64,000 nucleotides of DNA from Paraburkholderia ultramafica (GCF_902859915.1 NZ_CADIKK010000013.1:62001-126000), one strand, 5' to 3'; positions 16,589-25,490 are shown, numbered from the stretch's first letter. Program-made: numbers and translations. Notes: a model not told the origin generated them from the sequence alone.

Positions 16589-17908
16589 ATGGCTAGTCCC
16601 GCAGATCCGCTCCACCATCCCGGCGCCGGCGCGCCCCCTTCCGATTTTGAAGAGGCCACCTACCGCAAGGTCAACTGGCGGCTCGCGCCGTTCCTGATGC
16701 TCTGCTACGTGGTCGCGTATCTGGACCGTGTGAACGTCGGCTTCGCCAAGCTGCAAATGAGCACCGATCTCGGCCTGAGCGATGCGGTGTACGGCTTCGG
16801 CGCGGGGATTTTCTTCGTCGGCTATTTCATCTTTGAAATTCCGAGCAACGTGATCCTGCACAAGGTCGGCGCACGCGTGTGGATCGCGCGGATCATGGTG
16901 TCGTGGGGCATCATCTCGATGCTGACCATGTTCGTCACCACGCCGACCACGTTCTACGTGATGCGCTTTCTGCTCGGCCTGGCCGAAGCGGGCTTCTTCC
17001 CCGGCATCATCCTGTACCTCACCTACTGGTATCCGGCGCACCGGCGCGGCCGGATGACCACCTGGTTCATGACGGCGATCGCGCTGTCGGGCGTGATCGG
17101 CGGACCGCTGTCGGGCTATATCCTGAAGAGCTTCAACGGCATGAACGGCTGGCATGGCTGGCAATGGCTGTTTCTGCTCGAAGGGATTCCGTCGGTGATC
17201 GTCGGGATCATGGTGTTCCTGATGCTGGACGACCGCATCTCGAAGGCCAGGTGGCTGACCAAGGAAGAGCAGCAGTTGCTTGAGCGTCATGTATCCGCGG
17301 AGGAAGCGACCAAGCATGACATGCCGATTCGTCAGGTGCTCACGAACGGGCGTGTGTTGATGTTCAGCCTCACGTACTTTTCGTTCGTGATGGGTCTGTA
17401 TGGCGTGAGCTTCTGGCTGCCGACCATCATCAAGACGACCGGCGTCACCGATGCGTTCATGATCGGCCTGCTGTCCGCGATTCCGTTCGCGGCGGCAGTG
17501 GTGGCGATGGTGTTCGTCGCGCGCAGCGCGGACCGCCAGCGCGAGCGGCGCTGGCACATCGCTTTGCCGGCGTTCGCAGGCGCAGTGGGCCTTGTGCTCT
17601 CGGTGGTGTGGACGCACAACACAGTGCTGGCGATGGCGTCGCTCACGCTCGCGACGATGGGCATCCTGACCACGCTGCCGCTGTTCTGGAGTCTGCCGAC
17701 GGCGATTCTTGCGGGGACGGGTGCGGCCGCCGGTATCGCGATGATCAATTCGATCGGCAATCTGGCGGGCTTTCTCAGTCCGTATGCGGTGGGCTGGCTC
17801 AAGCAGGCGACTGCGGCTAATGATTCGGGAATGTATATGCTGGCGGCGTTTATGGTGTTGGGCGGTTTGCTCGCGATTAGTGTGCCGGCGAAGATGGTTA
17901 ATAAGTGA
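16589..17908 (+). CDS. MFS transporter, anion:cation symporter (ACS) type
   Basis: A 439-residue permease with 12 predicted membrane helices. The ACS subfamily markers are the early YVVAYLDRVNVGFAKLQM segment, the GAGIFFVGYFIFEIPSNVI helix and the RFLLGLAEAGFFPG motif. ACS members take up organic anions such as tartrate, galactonate, glucarate or phthalate. GAGGAGA lies just ahead of the ATG. The 176-bp gap from the SDR gene may hold an extra promoter. Substrate unknown; likely the compound processed by the two upstream dehydrogenases. Confidence 0.87.
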   Translation: MASPADPLHHPGAGAPPSDFEEATYRKVNWRLAPFLMLCYVVAYLDRVNVGFAKLQMSTDLGLSDAVYGFGAGIFFVGYFIFEIPSNVILHKVGARVWIARIMVSWGIISMLTMFVTTPTTFYVMRFLLGLAEAGFFPGIILYLTYWYPAHRRGRMTTWFMTAIALSGVIGGPLSGYILKSFNGMNGWHGWQWLFLLEGIPSVIVGIMVFLMLDDRISKARWLTKEEQQLLERHVSAEEATKHDMPIRQVLTNGRVLMFSLTYFSFVMGLYGVSFWLPTIIKTTGVTDAFMIGLLSAIPFAAAVVAMVFVARSADRQRERRWHIALPAFAGAVGLVLSVVWTHNTVLAMASLTLATMGILTTLPLFWSLPTAILAGTGAAAGIAMINSIGNLAGFLSPYAVGWLKQATAANDSGMYMLAAFMVLGGLLAISVPAKMVNK

Positions 17909-17953
17909 AGCGGGTTTGCCGGTGCGGGGGGCCTGCCAATGCGCGGGAGAGTT

Positions 17954-17986
17954 AATGGCCGTTTGCGGGGTTAGCAAACGGCCATT
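17954..17986. terminator. Perfect 13-bp inverted repeat between convergent genes
   Basis: Arms 17954-17966 and 17974-17986 pair perfectly around a 7-nt loop. There is no T-run on either side, but its position between the convergent MFS and porin genes fits a transcription stop. Confidence 0.6.
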
Positions 17987-18046
17987 CCGGGTCGCATGAG
18001 CCAAGCAGTATCGGGCTCCCTATCCGCAACGACGGCGCTTGGGGGC

Positions 18047-19633
18047 TCAGAACGCCAGGTGCATCCGGGCCCCGAAAAAGTCGACCGGTCCGCGATCGTG
18101 GTTGTACCCCGGGTTGGCAATGTGCTGATAGTCGAGCGACGCTGTCACGCCCTCGACAATCTGGGCGCTGTAGTAAAGCTCGTAAATATCTTCCGTGTGG
18201 TAACTCAGAGCGCCATCGCCAAGAAATCCTCCTATTCCGCCCGCTGCCAGATACGCCGCGTGTGCACCTGACAGTCCGTTGTTTGTATACGCAATGCCGA
18301 CTGTATCGACCTGGCGATGCCATCGTGTTCCCTTGATCGAGACGCCGGCTTGCAGTTGCCGATCGATTTCCGCGTAGGCATATTCCTCGTCGGAACCGTT
18401 GTTCTGGCTCCAGCTGATCCACGCGCCGATATCGTCCGTCAGGCTCTGCTCGGCATGCACGCCGAAACCGGTCTTCACGCGCGTGGCGCGGACATTAGAC
18501 AGCGCGGGAGTGCCCCCGTAGATCGCCGCGTATTGCACAGCCTCCCCGTAGTCGCCCATGTCCGCGCGGTTCCGGTAGACCAGCGCGCTGAGTTTGCCGG
18601 GGCGTCCCGCAACGGAATGATTGTGCTCGACTTCGGCAGCATCGCCGTAGTCCTCAAACGGGCGGTAATTGAGTTGCAGACCGTTCGGGTCGCGCGGCTG
18701 AAGAAAACGGCCGACGCGGAAGGCCCAGGCGTCCCGGTAGTACTCGAGTGCCGCTCCCCACGTGTAGCCGCGAGCATCGCTGGGATAGTCCCATGCGCCA
18801 TAGGTCATCAGCGCAGCGTTGAAGAACTGCGTGCGCGGATCGCCTGCGTAGGTGTTTTGCCCGAAGATGTCGGTGGGCGAATAGTTGCCGATCGTCAGTA
18901 CGATCCGGCGTGACGCAACCGGCCCGGCAAGCTGGTTCATATCCGAATCGACGGGTGTGTGGTCACCGCCGAGGTCCCACGTCTGGCGCAGGAAAAGCCG
19001 TGCGTAGTAGGTGGTCGGGTTGGGGTCCGCGGTCTTCGAGATCTCGCCGTCGGCCAGGCCACCGAGGCCAGCCGCATGGGAGATCGCTCGGGCGGCGACC
19101 ATCTCCGGGTCGAAGTACAGTTCCGCGCCCGACCAGAGCCTCACCCCGAAAGCAGCGGTCACCGACCATGACCAGCCGTATTCACGGCGTGGCAGCAGAC
19201 TGTTGGCACCCGTGTACGGCGCATGCATAGAGTCCTTGGTCTGAAAGATATAGGTCGACTGGATATGCGCATTCCACCGCTGCGGCCCGGCGTCGACGGG
19301 CGCCGGTGAAGCAGCCGCGGTGCTTGCCGCATCTGCCGCGCTTGCGGCAGATGCGGGCTCAGTGTTGGTCGTTGCCGACCTCGCGTCTTCGGCCGCAAGC
19401 TGCGCGAGCGCAACGCTGGCCGTCGAGGCGACCGGTAGCGATGCGTCAGCGGTGGGCTGCGGCACCGGCAGATTCGGCGTTGCCGGATTGGCCATCGGGT
19501 TTGCCGTCGGAGTGGCCGCTTGCGCGGTGCCCGCAACGACAGTGAACGCCGTGGCAGCGCACACTGATTTGAACGTTAGCCGTGGGAGCCGATTGGCGCA
19601 CTTCGGGATGGCGAAAGACTGGTGTCGCTTCAT
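18047..19633 (-). CDS. Carbohydrate porin, OprB-like
   Basis: A 528-residue outer-membrane protein. After a long signal peptide ending near GTAQA, there is a low-complexity Ala/Pro/Thr stretch of about 75 residues. A beta-barrel follows, beginning RWNAHIQSTYIFQTKDS, with OprB-like features (Trp/Tyr-rich strands, IGNYSPTDIFGQNTYAGDPRTQF, terminal ARMHLAF). It ends in Phe as expected for BAM insertion. OprB proteins admit sugars; this one may serve the neighbouring MFS/dehydrogenase set, though it is convergent with it. The Ala/Pro linker is unusual in length. Confidence 0.82.
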   Translation of the reverse strand: MKRHQSFAIPKCANRLPRLTFKSVCAATAFTVVAGTAQAATPTANPMANPATPNLPVPQPTADASLPVASTASVALAQLAAEDARSATTNTEPASAASAADAASTAAASPAPVDAGPQRWNAHIQSTYIFQTKDSMHAPYTGANSLLPRREYGWSWSVTAAFGVRLWSGAELYFDPEMVAARAISHAAGLGGLADGEISKTADPNPTTYYARLFLRQTWDLGGDHTPVDSDMNQLAGPVASRRIVLTIGNYSPTDIFGQNTYAGDPRTQFFNAALMTYGAWDYPSDARGYTWGAALEYYRDAWAFRVGRFLQPRDPNGLQLNYRPFEDYGDAAEVEHNHSVAGRPGKLSALVYRNRADMGDYGEAVQYAAIYGGTPALSNVRATRVKTGFGVHAEQSLTDDIGAWISWSQNNGSDEEYAYAEIDRQLQAGVSIKGTRWHRQVDTVGIAYTNNGLSGAHAAYLAAGGIGGFLGDGALSYHTEDIYELYYSAQIVEGVTASLDYQHIANPGYNHDRGPVDFFGARMHLAF

Positions 19634-19885
19634 CGTTTCTCTAAGTCGGTTTCATTCAACGATATCCGGCCGAAGGGGCCGGTTCATTTTTTTCTTGCGC
19701 AACTATTGGCTTGTGCCCGGAGCAGGAACGGACAATGCGGCGTTCGTTGTCGAAGCCACGTCAGTCGATCCGACCGACGTGGCAGTGCTCCGGTCGGACG
19801 CCGCATGCACAACAGATGTAAAGGTGCAGGTTTTAGCGGCGTACTCGCGCGATGGGGAGCAAAGCACAGCACGCCAATGCCCGCG

Positions 19886-20525
19886 CTATTTGAAGAAAGT
19901 CATCTGCACGACCTTGACGATAAACAGGGCTACCGCCAGGACAAGATAGCAGCACAGCACCCCCATCCAGACACGCTTGGACAGCGTTGGGTTCGATCTT
20001 CAAGGGGGCATATCTCACGCATCGCGCTCTTCCTTGCTATAAGTCTTTATGGCAGCTTCCACGGGTTTGCGGCGTAGCTTGCCCATCACCACCACTGCGG
20101 CGTAGGCGATAACGGCTGGCAACGTGCCACTGCCGAGCACCTTGAGAATCGTGTCGCCACTGATGTCCGGGTACGCTATTGAGGTGGTCAAGATGATCGA
20201 CAGCATTACAAGCACCCAGATGATGGCAAAGTACACGAGATAAAAGCATTTCGCGTCCGTCACAAGGCGATGCAACGAGTGGCGCATGTTGAACACGTCG
20301 CCGATGGCATACGCGGCCGCCAGCGACTCCGACGCCGCACCGATGAGGCAGGCGTCCAGCAGCGCGATGGCTAGACGACTTCGGCTGTGTGGCCCACGTA
20401 CTTGTTGGTGCGCGGCTTGGTGTCGTGTGTCGAGCGATGGTGCCCAAAGCACCCGTGATATCGCCTACATGGGCGTCATCGAGCACGGTGCTGCTAGGCG
20501 GTGTAGCGCGAGAGGGTGTAGCCAT
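19886..20525 (-). pseudogene. Decayed NRAMP-type divalent metal transporter (frameshifts, two internal deletions, stops)
   Basis: Pieces of one NRAMP-like transporter occur in order but in different frames. The start MATPSRATPPSSTVLDDAHV (ATG at 20525, with AGGA upstream) runs about 40 codons, then jumps to NKYVGHTAEVV, having lost most of the protein. A missing C turns the next codon into TAG. The frame then continues AIALLDACLIGAASESLA to YLVYFA, skips a further segment and resumes IIWVLVMLSIILTTS. A TGA follows ERDA and a second TGA comes shortly after. The same frame then gives the C-terminus KRVWMGVLCCYLV, ending at 19886. An intact member would be several-fold longer. The family identity comes from recognised sequence, not from a search. 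Confidence 0.7.
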
Positions 20526-20570
20526 TTGTTCTTTTTCCTGAGCGGCGTTGCAGAAACCGCGCGCCTCCGG

Positions 20571-20619
20571 CATACGCAAGGGTGTCGGTCCTCGAGAACG
20601 AGGACGTCGCTTGCGTATG
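20571..20619. repeat. Nested inverted repeat (cruciform-forming)
   Basis: The outer arms CATACGCAAG (20571-20580) and CTTGCGTATG (20610-20619) are perfect. Inside them a second perfect stem, GTCCTCG/CGAGGAC (20588-20594 with 20599-20605), surrounds an AGAA loop. Pairing continues imperfectly outward to about 20565-20625. There is no T-run. It lies between a short possible gene (stop at 20630) and the start of the NRAMP remnant. Confidence 0.75.
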
Positions 20620-20629
20620 GCGGAAGAGC

Positions 20630-20770
20630 TTACGAAATGAGAGTCTTGAGGCGTTGCCAGAAGGCAGCGAATTTGTGCGGTTCGCGCGGTTGTAGCGACA
20701 GCACGGTGTCGTAGTGGGCGCGCGATTCCTGGACGTGCGGCAGTTGCGACAGAAGCAGGCCGAAGTTCAT
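20630..20770 (-). CDS. Possible 46-residue TPR-like protein or fragment
   Basis: This short frame has GGAG 9 nt before its ATG and codes for MNFGLLLSQLPHVQESRAHY followed by DTVLSLQPREPHKF, which resembles one tetratricopeptide repeat helix pair. It ends 11 bp before the nested inverted repeat. Forty-six residues is too short for a working TPR domain, so it may be the start of a deleted gene. Not recognised with certainty. Confidence 0.35.
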   Translation of the reverse strand: MNFGLLLSQLPHVQESRAHYDTVLSLQPREPHKFAAFWQRLKTLIS

Positions 20771-21838
20771 GATATTGCTCCAAGCGTTTGGCTTAACGCG
20801 GTTCGCGGAAAGCCAGCAGACGCGGAGGTCGGGCGCACTATGCGCGCGACAAGGAGCGTCTACTCGCTTCCCTTAGGTAAAGGTGAGCGGCATATGGGAT
20901 AACTGTCACTGTCCGGCATGGCGGCTCCTTGTCGGCGTCTGGTACGCACGTGTTAGTCCACGCGCCCGCCCACGCCAGTGATTCAAAAAGGCGCGGACGT
21001 ACGCAGCCGCGAGTTGATGCTCGCGACACGGTGCCACGCAGACGCACGCAATCGCTGCGTCCACATGGCGCTAATCAAAGTGCACGGAGAGGGTTACTAC
21101 GGCGCGCACCGTCTGCCTGTTGGCAGGACGGCGGCAGAGAAAAGAGAGCGCGGACGTCCTGCGGGTCAGGCAGCGAAACTGTTCGAAGGTCGACTACTAC
21201 AAGTGTCCAAGGCATCAGCCCCATTTGTTAAGGCGTTCGCATTTTAATGCGACCTCAAATACTGAAACAAGTAAAAATTTGGAAAAGAACGTCGTACCAA
21301 GCCCTCCTGCTTCCGCTCACCCCGCGCCTTACTGGTAGCACGAAAGCGGCTTCACTGTGCATCTGCACCCGCCGAGAAACGATTGAGCGCGACGTTTTGC
21401 CGCGTGCCTCGCTCGAGGCCTGTACGGGCGCGACTGCCGACCTCGCAGAACAACCAGGCTGCTCGCGGTACGGATGCTGTCGCTGGCTGGCAACTGCGTC
21501 ATTGCGGGTACATGGAAAACGCGACTTGCCCAACGCTTCTTTCTACTATCGCGTCCCATTATCAGCGGCCGCTATTACCCCAAAGAACGGCCGCACGTGA
21601 TCGTGGCTCGAAGGACGGTTGTGGGTCGACTACGGCCGACGGCATGGGGCAGCAGTCGGCCAAAGATCCTTCCGACTGAGTCGCGCATAGCGGACATTCG
21701 ATCGGAATAGTGCGCACCAGAAGGCCCGAGGAGGGCCGTTGAATGATTCAAGCTTCCTGGCGGCAGCCACTGGGCTACCGCCGCTCAAACCCGCAGCGGT
21801 TGGCCGCGTTGGAGACGCTCGCGGGAACTCCAGTTGGC
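20771..21838. other. Gene-poor region, no supported gene
   Basis: Overlapping frames of 60-117 codons exist on both strands but have Arg/Ser/Pro-heavy composition, no good ribosome sites and no recognisable domain. Together with the neighbouring NRAMP remnant this reads as decayed DNA. Confidence 0.5.
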
Positions 21839-22525
21839 TCAGGCGCCAAGCGGTGCGTTCTGGGGAAACAGCGCCTTGCGTACGTCTTCGTCCATTTCGG
21901 TCTTAAACGCGTGACGTGCCTTGAGCGCTTCAGCGCGCTGCGCCGCTGGTCGGGCGTTGATCTCGTCGAGCAGACGCTTGACATGCGGCAGCTTTTCCCA
22001 CGCATCCGCCCCCAGGACGAAAGGCACGGCCCGCGCCCAACCCCACACGGCCATGTCCACCAGAGTGTATTCGTCTCCGAGCATATAGCGATGCTGGGCC
22101 AACTGCGCATCGATGATGCTCCAGTGGCGCCACGCCTCGAAGTCGTAGCGGTTGACCGCGTAGTCCAAAGGCTCCGGCGCATAGTGTTTGAAATGCACCG
22201 CCTGGCCCGAGTAAGGACCAATGCCGGTGGCTACGAACATTAGCCACGAGTGCATTTGCGCCCGCGCCTCGGGAGTGGTCACCGGTAGAAACCGACCCGT
22301 CTTCTCGGCCAGGTACAGCAGGATGGCGTTACTGTCGAAGACGGTCGCATCGCCATCGACCAGTGCTGGAGTCTTCGCGTTCGGGTTGATCGCCGTGAAG
22401 GCCGGGGCGTGCTGCTCGCCCTTGCGGATGTCGACAGGCACCAGTTCATACGGCAGTCCGCTCTCTTCCAGGAACAATGCAACCTTGGCGGGGTTGGGCG
22501 CAGGGTGGTAGTAAAACTTGATCAT
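21839..22525 (-). CDS. Glutathione S-transferase family protein
   Basis: A 228-residue cytosolic protein. The N-terminal thioredoxin-like domain (residues 1-80) starts MIKFYYHPAPNPAKVALFLEE and contains the cis-proline region NPNAKTPALVD and the gamma-glutamyl-binding FDSNAILLYLAE. The all-helical C-terminal domain follows, with the usual DEYTLVDMAVWGW segment. It resembles YfcG/YghU-type GSTs, often disulfide-bond reductases or detoxifying enzymes. It is an intact single gene within an otherwise decayed stretch and has no obvious partner. Confidence 0.9.
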   Translation of the reverse strand: MIKFYYHPAPNPAKVALFLEESGLPYELVPVDIRKGEQHAPAFTAINPNAKTPALVDGDATVFDSNAILLYLAEKTGRFLPVTTPEARAQMHSWLMFVATGIGPYSGQAVHFKHYAPEPLDYAVNRYDFEAWRHWSIIDAQLAQHRYMLGDEYTLVDMAVWGWARAVPFVLGADAWEKLPHVKRLLDEINARPAAQRAEALKARHAFKTEMDEDVRKALFPQNAPLGA

Positions 22526-23149
22526 GAGACAACCTGTGAACGAGTGGGACGGCTGATGATTATAGGGTTGCGGACTTCTCTTTGCAGTGGACCCGACTCA
22601 TACTGAGGTTAGCGACTCGCGCCGGCGCTTACTGCTCATGTCGAGCGTTGCACGTTCGCTATCGGTGAACACGACCGGCAGAAGTGGGTCGGTGAACGAA
22701 ACCGCTCGCGCGGTAGAGGGCTCCGGCCAGGAACTGTCCTTCGCAGTCGCATGGTGAACGTCTGCTGATGTGCGATGAGTGGCCATCTGGCGAAGCGAAG
22801 GCGACCGACGATGCGTCGGACGAGCCAGCTTTATTTTCAAGCGCTGTGTGCGGCGGCTCAGATTTCGATGGCGATTCTGGCCGATGACACCTTGCGCGGG
22901 AGCAATCCGTACCAGTGCTTCTCGCCATGCCAGTGCTTCCGCAACGGCGAGATCACTTCCCGAGGTCGGCTCGCCGCACACTGCGGGAGGCTGAAAGCAC
23001 GTTCGAGTGGCCGATCGGGCGGGCTGTGCGAGGCGTTCGTGGTCTCGATCAAAAACGCCCGCGCAACCTTCGCGGACGACCTGATTCGTCGTCGACGATG
23101 CGCCGCACGCAGTGTTGATGGCCGGAAACTGTGGATGTTCGGTTTGCGC
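22526..23149. other. Intergenic region without supported gene; possible remnant
   Basis: No frame has convincing start, composition and length. On the minus strand near 22900-22950 a short stretch reads SPLRKHWHGEKHWYGLLP, recalling the N-terminus of small Burkholderia membrane proteins. It has no membrane segment after it, so at most it is a fragment. Confidence 0.3.
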
Positions 23150-23380
23150 TTAACCGCCGGCGAAGATGTCGCAGAAGGTGACCGGGCCGACACACTCTTC
23201 GCTCTTGCTCTCGTCAGCCGGCGCAGCAGAACGTCGTGCGACGCGGCCTTCGGTGCGGGGCACTTCAAGCTGTGCGGCTTTTTTAGCCGCACCTTTTGCT
23301 GCAGGTGCGGTGGTTTCTTGGGCGTGGGCAACAGCAGCGCACAGCGACATGGCAACGAGGGCGATCTTCAGCGATTTCAT
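23150..23380 (-). CDS. Small exported protein with C-terminal Cys pair
   Basis: A 76-residue product. Residues 1-21 form a clear signal peptide, MKSLKIALVAMSLCAAVAHAQ. The mature part is an Ala/Lys/Arg-rich linker followed by a compact tail with ECVGPVTFCDIFAGG, in which two Cys are seven residues apart and may form a disulfide. AGGA precedes the ATG by about 9 nt. I recall similar tails in other Burkholderiaceae small proteins, but no function is known to me. It stands alone in a gene-poor region. Confidence 0.7.
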   Translation of the reverse strand: MKSLKIALVAMSLCAAVAHAQETTAPAAKGAAKKAAQLEVPRTEGRVARRSAAPADESKSEECVGPVTFCDIFAGG

Positions 23381-24145
23381 TTTCTTATCCTAAACAAATG
23401 GTAACTGCGTCGTAATGACCAGACTATATTCGTCGCTGACCATTGAATAAATCGTCCAGCCGGAAATGTATCTTTCCAGTTCGGGCAAGAGTTGGAGCGG
23501 CTGATAGCGACCCAGGCGTCCTCAATGGCCTGCGTGCCGGAAAGAGCGATTCAGGTGAAAACAATAAAGACGGGATTGCCACGAAAAATTGACTCAGGTC
23601 GATGCGAGTTGCAGGTAACACCTGCCGCTCTGTACCGGGCAAGTTTAGTCGCCTGTCCGAAATCGGTCGTTTTCGTACACAGAGGACTATCTGATTTCCG
23701 TTATCAGGCGGAGTGCGGTCCTCAGTCGTGACGGCCCCAGTTAGTTGAGCGCTGCCAGAGCAAACCACCAAAATGCTCAATCGCTCTATTGAGCAAAAAA
23801 CTCGCGCATGCATGTCCGATATGCTGCGCCCCGACTTCGCCGCGTGGATCTTGGGCCTGGTGTGCTCCCTGCATGTCGCGACCGACCTTCCCTGGTCTGG
23901 CATTCAAGCTAACCGAGTAGGCAAAGAAAACCTCGCGCCGTATCAATGGCCCCGGAAAGATCAAGCTATTGGTGGAAGGCATTGCCTTCGAAAACGGCGA
24001 GCCGGTGAACGATTAACCGGTTCAGCAGAACTCGCCGCGCGAAGTCCCAGCTCGTCAGCCGTCCATCTATCACGCTCGATGGTAGCTGCATGACCTGAAG
24101 ATTACTTGTTTGTCAGATTTGCATGAAAGATACGTTATGCATATT
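23381..24145. other. Gene-poor region between small exported protein and porin
   Basis: No supported gene. Around 23930-24010 the plus strand shows a short frame with GKIKLLVEGIAFENGEPVND before a stop, which looks like the tail of a lost enzyme gene, but it lacks a start. A 159-codon minus-strand frame (23424-23903) is judged spurious because of its composition. Confidence 0.35.
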
Positions 24146-24160
24146 TCAGAAAATTTCTGA
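24146..24160. promoter_or_regulatory. Operator-like palindrome upstream of second porin
   Basis: TCAGAAA-A-TTTCTGA is a perfect 7-bp inverted repeat with a single central base, in AT-rich DNA about 90 bp before the porin start. The symmetry fits binding by a dimeric regulator. The protein is not identified. Confidence 0.5.
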
Positions 24161-24164
24161 TGTA

Positions 24165-24188
24165 TACAAGGCTAGATACAAGGCTAGA
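24165..24188 (+). repeat. Tandem 12-bp direct repeat in porin leader
   Basis: TACAAGGCTAGA occurs twice back to back (24165-24176, 24177-24188) directly after the palindrome and about 65 bp before the porin start. It lies in or near the expected promoter/5' leader, so copy number could affect promoter spacing. Confidence 0.8.
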
Positions 24189-24251
24189 CTTCGGTTTCCC
24201 GCAGACGCTGCCCTGTTTGCGAGGAGCAATCAGTTACGGAGAGTCTTGATA

Positions 24252-25460
24252 ATGAAGCAGAAGGTAATCTTTGCCGCGACGCTTGCGGCACTCGGCGCGA
24301 CCGCGGCACATGCACAAAGCAGCGTGACCCTGTACGGCCTGCTGGATGCCGGCATCAGCTACACCAACAACACCCGCGTCGGCACCACAGGCCACAGCAA
24401 TGTCGCCTTGAGCAATGCCATGATGCAAAGCAACCGTTGGGGCCTGAGAGGCTCCGAAGATCTGGGTGGCGGCCTTAAGGCACTGTTCGTCCTGGAAAAC
24501 GGCTTCACGCTGAGCAACGGCAAGCTTGGCCAGGGTGGCCGCGAATTCGGCCGTGCCGCTTATGTCGGCGTGTCGAGCAACGACCTCGGCACCCTGACCG
24601 TCGGTCGTCAGAACGAATTCATGTACGACTGGGTCAGCCGTGTGTCGATGGAAAACTTCAACGGCGCGGGCGGCAATACCTTCGCGCACGTGATGGACAA
24701 CGACAACATGCTCGGTACGTTCCGCGTCAACAACGCGGTGAAATACCAGAGCCCGAATTACTACGGTCTGACCGTCGGCGGCTTGTTTGGCTTCTCGAAC
24801 CAGGCTGGGGGCTTCGGGAACAATCGTGCATACAGTTTCGGCGCCCTGTACAACAACGGCCCGATTCTGGCGACGTTGGGTTACACGCAACTTAACAACA
24901 ACATCAACAGCCTCAACTCCAGTGGTGCAGTTGATAACAGCGCCAACGGCAGTGGCACCGGTGACCAGAACTTCACCGCAGGGCGTCAGCGGACCTTCGG
25001 CGGCGGCTTGAACTACACGTTCGGCCCGGCAAAGGTTGGTTTTGTGATCACGGACACCAAGCTGAACAATGCAACCGCTTTCCCGGGCGGCGGCACGTTG
25101 ACGGCTGCAAACTCCGCATACGTTCATTTCACGAACTACGAAGTGAACGCGCATTACAGCCTTACCCCGGCATTGACCCTGGGCGCGGCTTACACCTTCA
25201 CCGACGGCAAGTTCGACAACCCTCAGAACTCGGCATCGCCGAAGTGGAGCCAGGTCAGCCTGTTGTCGGACTACACCGTGTCGAAGCGGACCGACCTGTA
25301 CGCAGTCGCGAACTGGTCACACCTGAATGGCGGTCTGAACCTGGCGGCACCGGGTAATTCGAGCTTGACTGCGTTTGCAGGCGCAAGCTCCTATATCGGC
25401 GGCATTGCGGCAACGAAGAACCAGGTGGTGGTGGGTGCCGGTATCCGTACCCGCTTCTAA
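24252..25460 (+). CDS. Gram-negative OmpC-type trimeric porin (second copy)
   Basis: A 402-residue porin related to the one at 5667. Signal peptide MKQKVIFAATLAALGATAAHA, then QSSVTLYGLLDAGISYTNNT; the last residue is Phe (GIRTRF). Conserved barrel segments include NRWGLRGSEDLGGGLKALF and TVGRQ. ATG 24252 with GGAGAG upstream is preferred over an upstream in-frame start at 24123, which would disrupt the signal peptide. It is likely regulated separately from the first porin, given the distinctive palindrome and repeat just upstream. Solute specificity unknown. Confidence 0.92.
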   Translation: MKQKVIFAATLAALGATAAHAQSSVTLYGLLDAGISYTNNTRVGTTGHSNVALSNAMMQSNRWGLRGSEDLGGGLKALFVLENGFTLSNGKLGQGGREFGRAAYVGVSSNDLGTLTVGRQNEFMYDWVSRVSMENFNGAGGNTFAHVMDNDNMLGTFRVNNAVKYQSPNYYGLTVGGLFGFSNQAGGFGNNRAYSFGALYNNGPILATLGYTQLNNNINSLNSSGAVDNSANGSGTGDQNFTAGRQRTFGGGLNYTFGPAKVGFVITDTKLNNATAFPGGGTLTAANSAYVHFTNYEVNAHYSLTPALTLGAAYTFTDGKFDNPQNSASPKWSQVSLLSDYTVSKRTDLYAVANWSHLNGGLNLAAPGNSSLTAFAGASSYIGGIAATKNQVVVGAGIRTRF

Positions 25461-25490
25461 GGCCTGATCGAACGGTTGAGGAACGCCGAT

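Noticed and set aside
20560..20630. tRNA-like folding of the nested inverted repeat
   Set aside because: No T-arm consensus, anticodon arm or acceptor stem; it is a simple nested hairpin.
23424..23903. 159-codon minus-strand frame before the second porin
   Set aside because: No signal, domain or RBS; residue use unlike genuine local genes.
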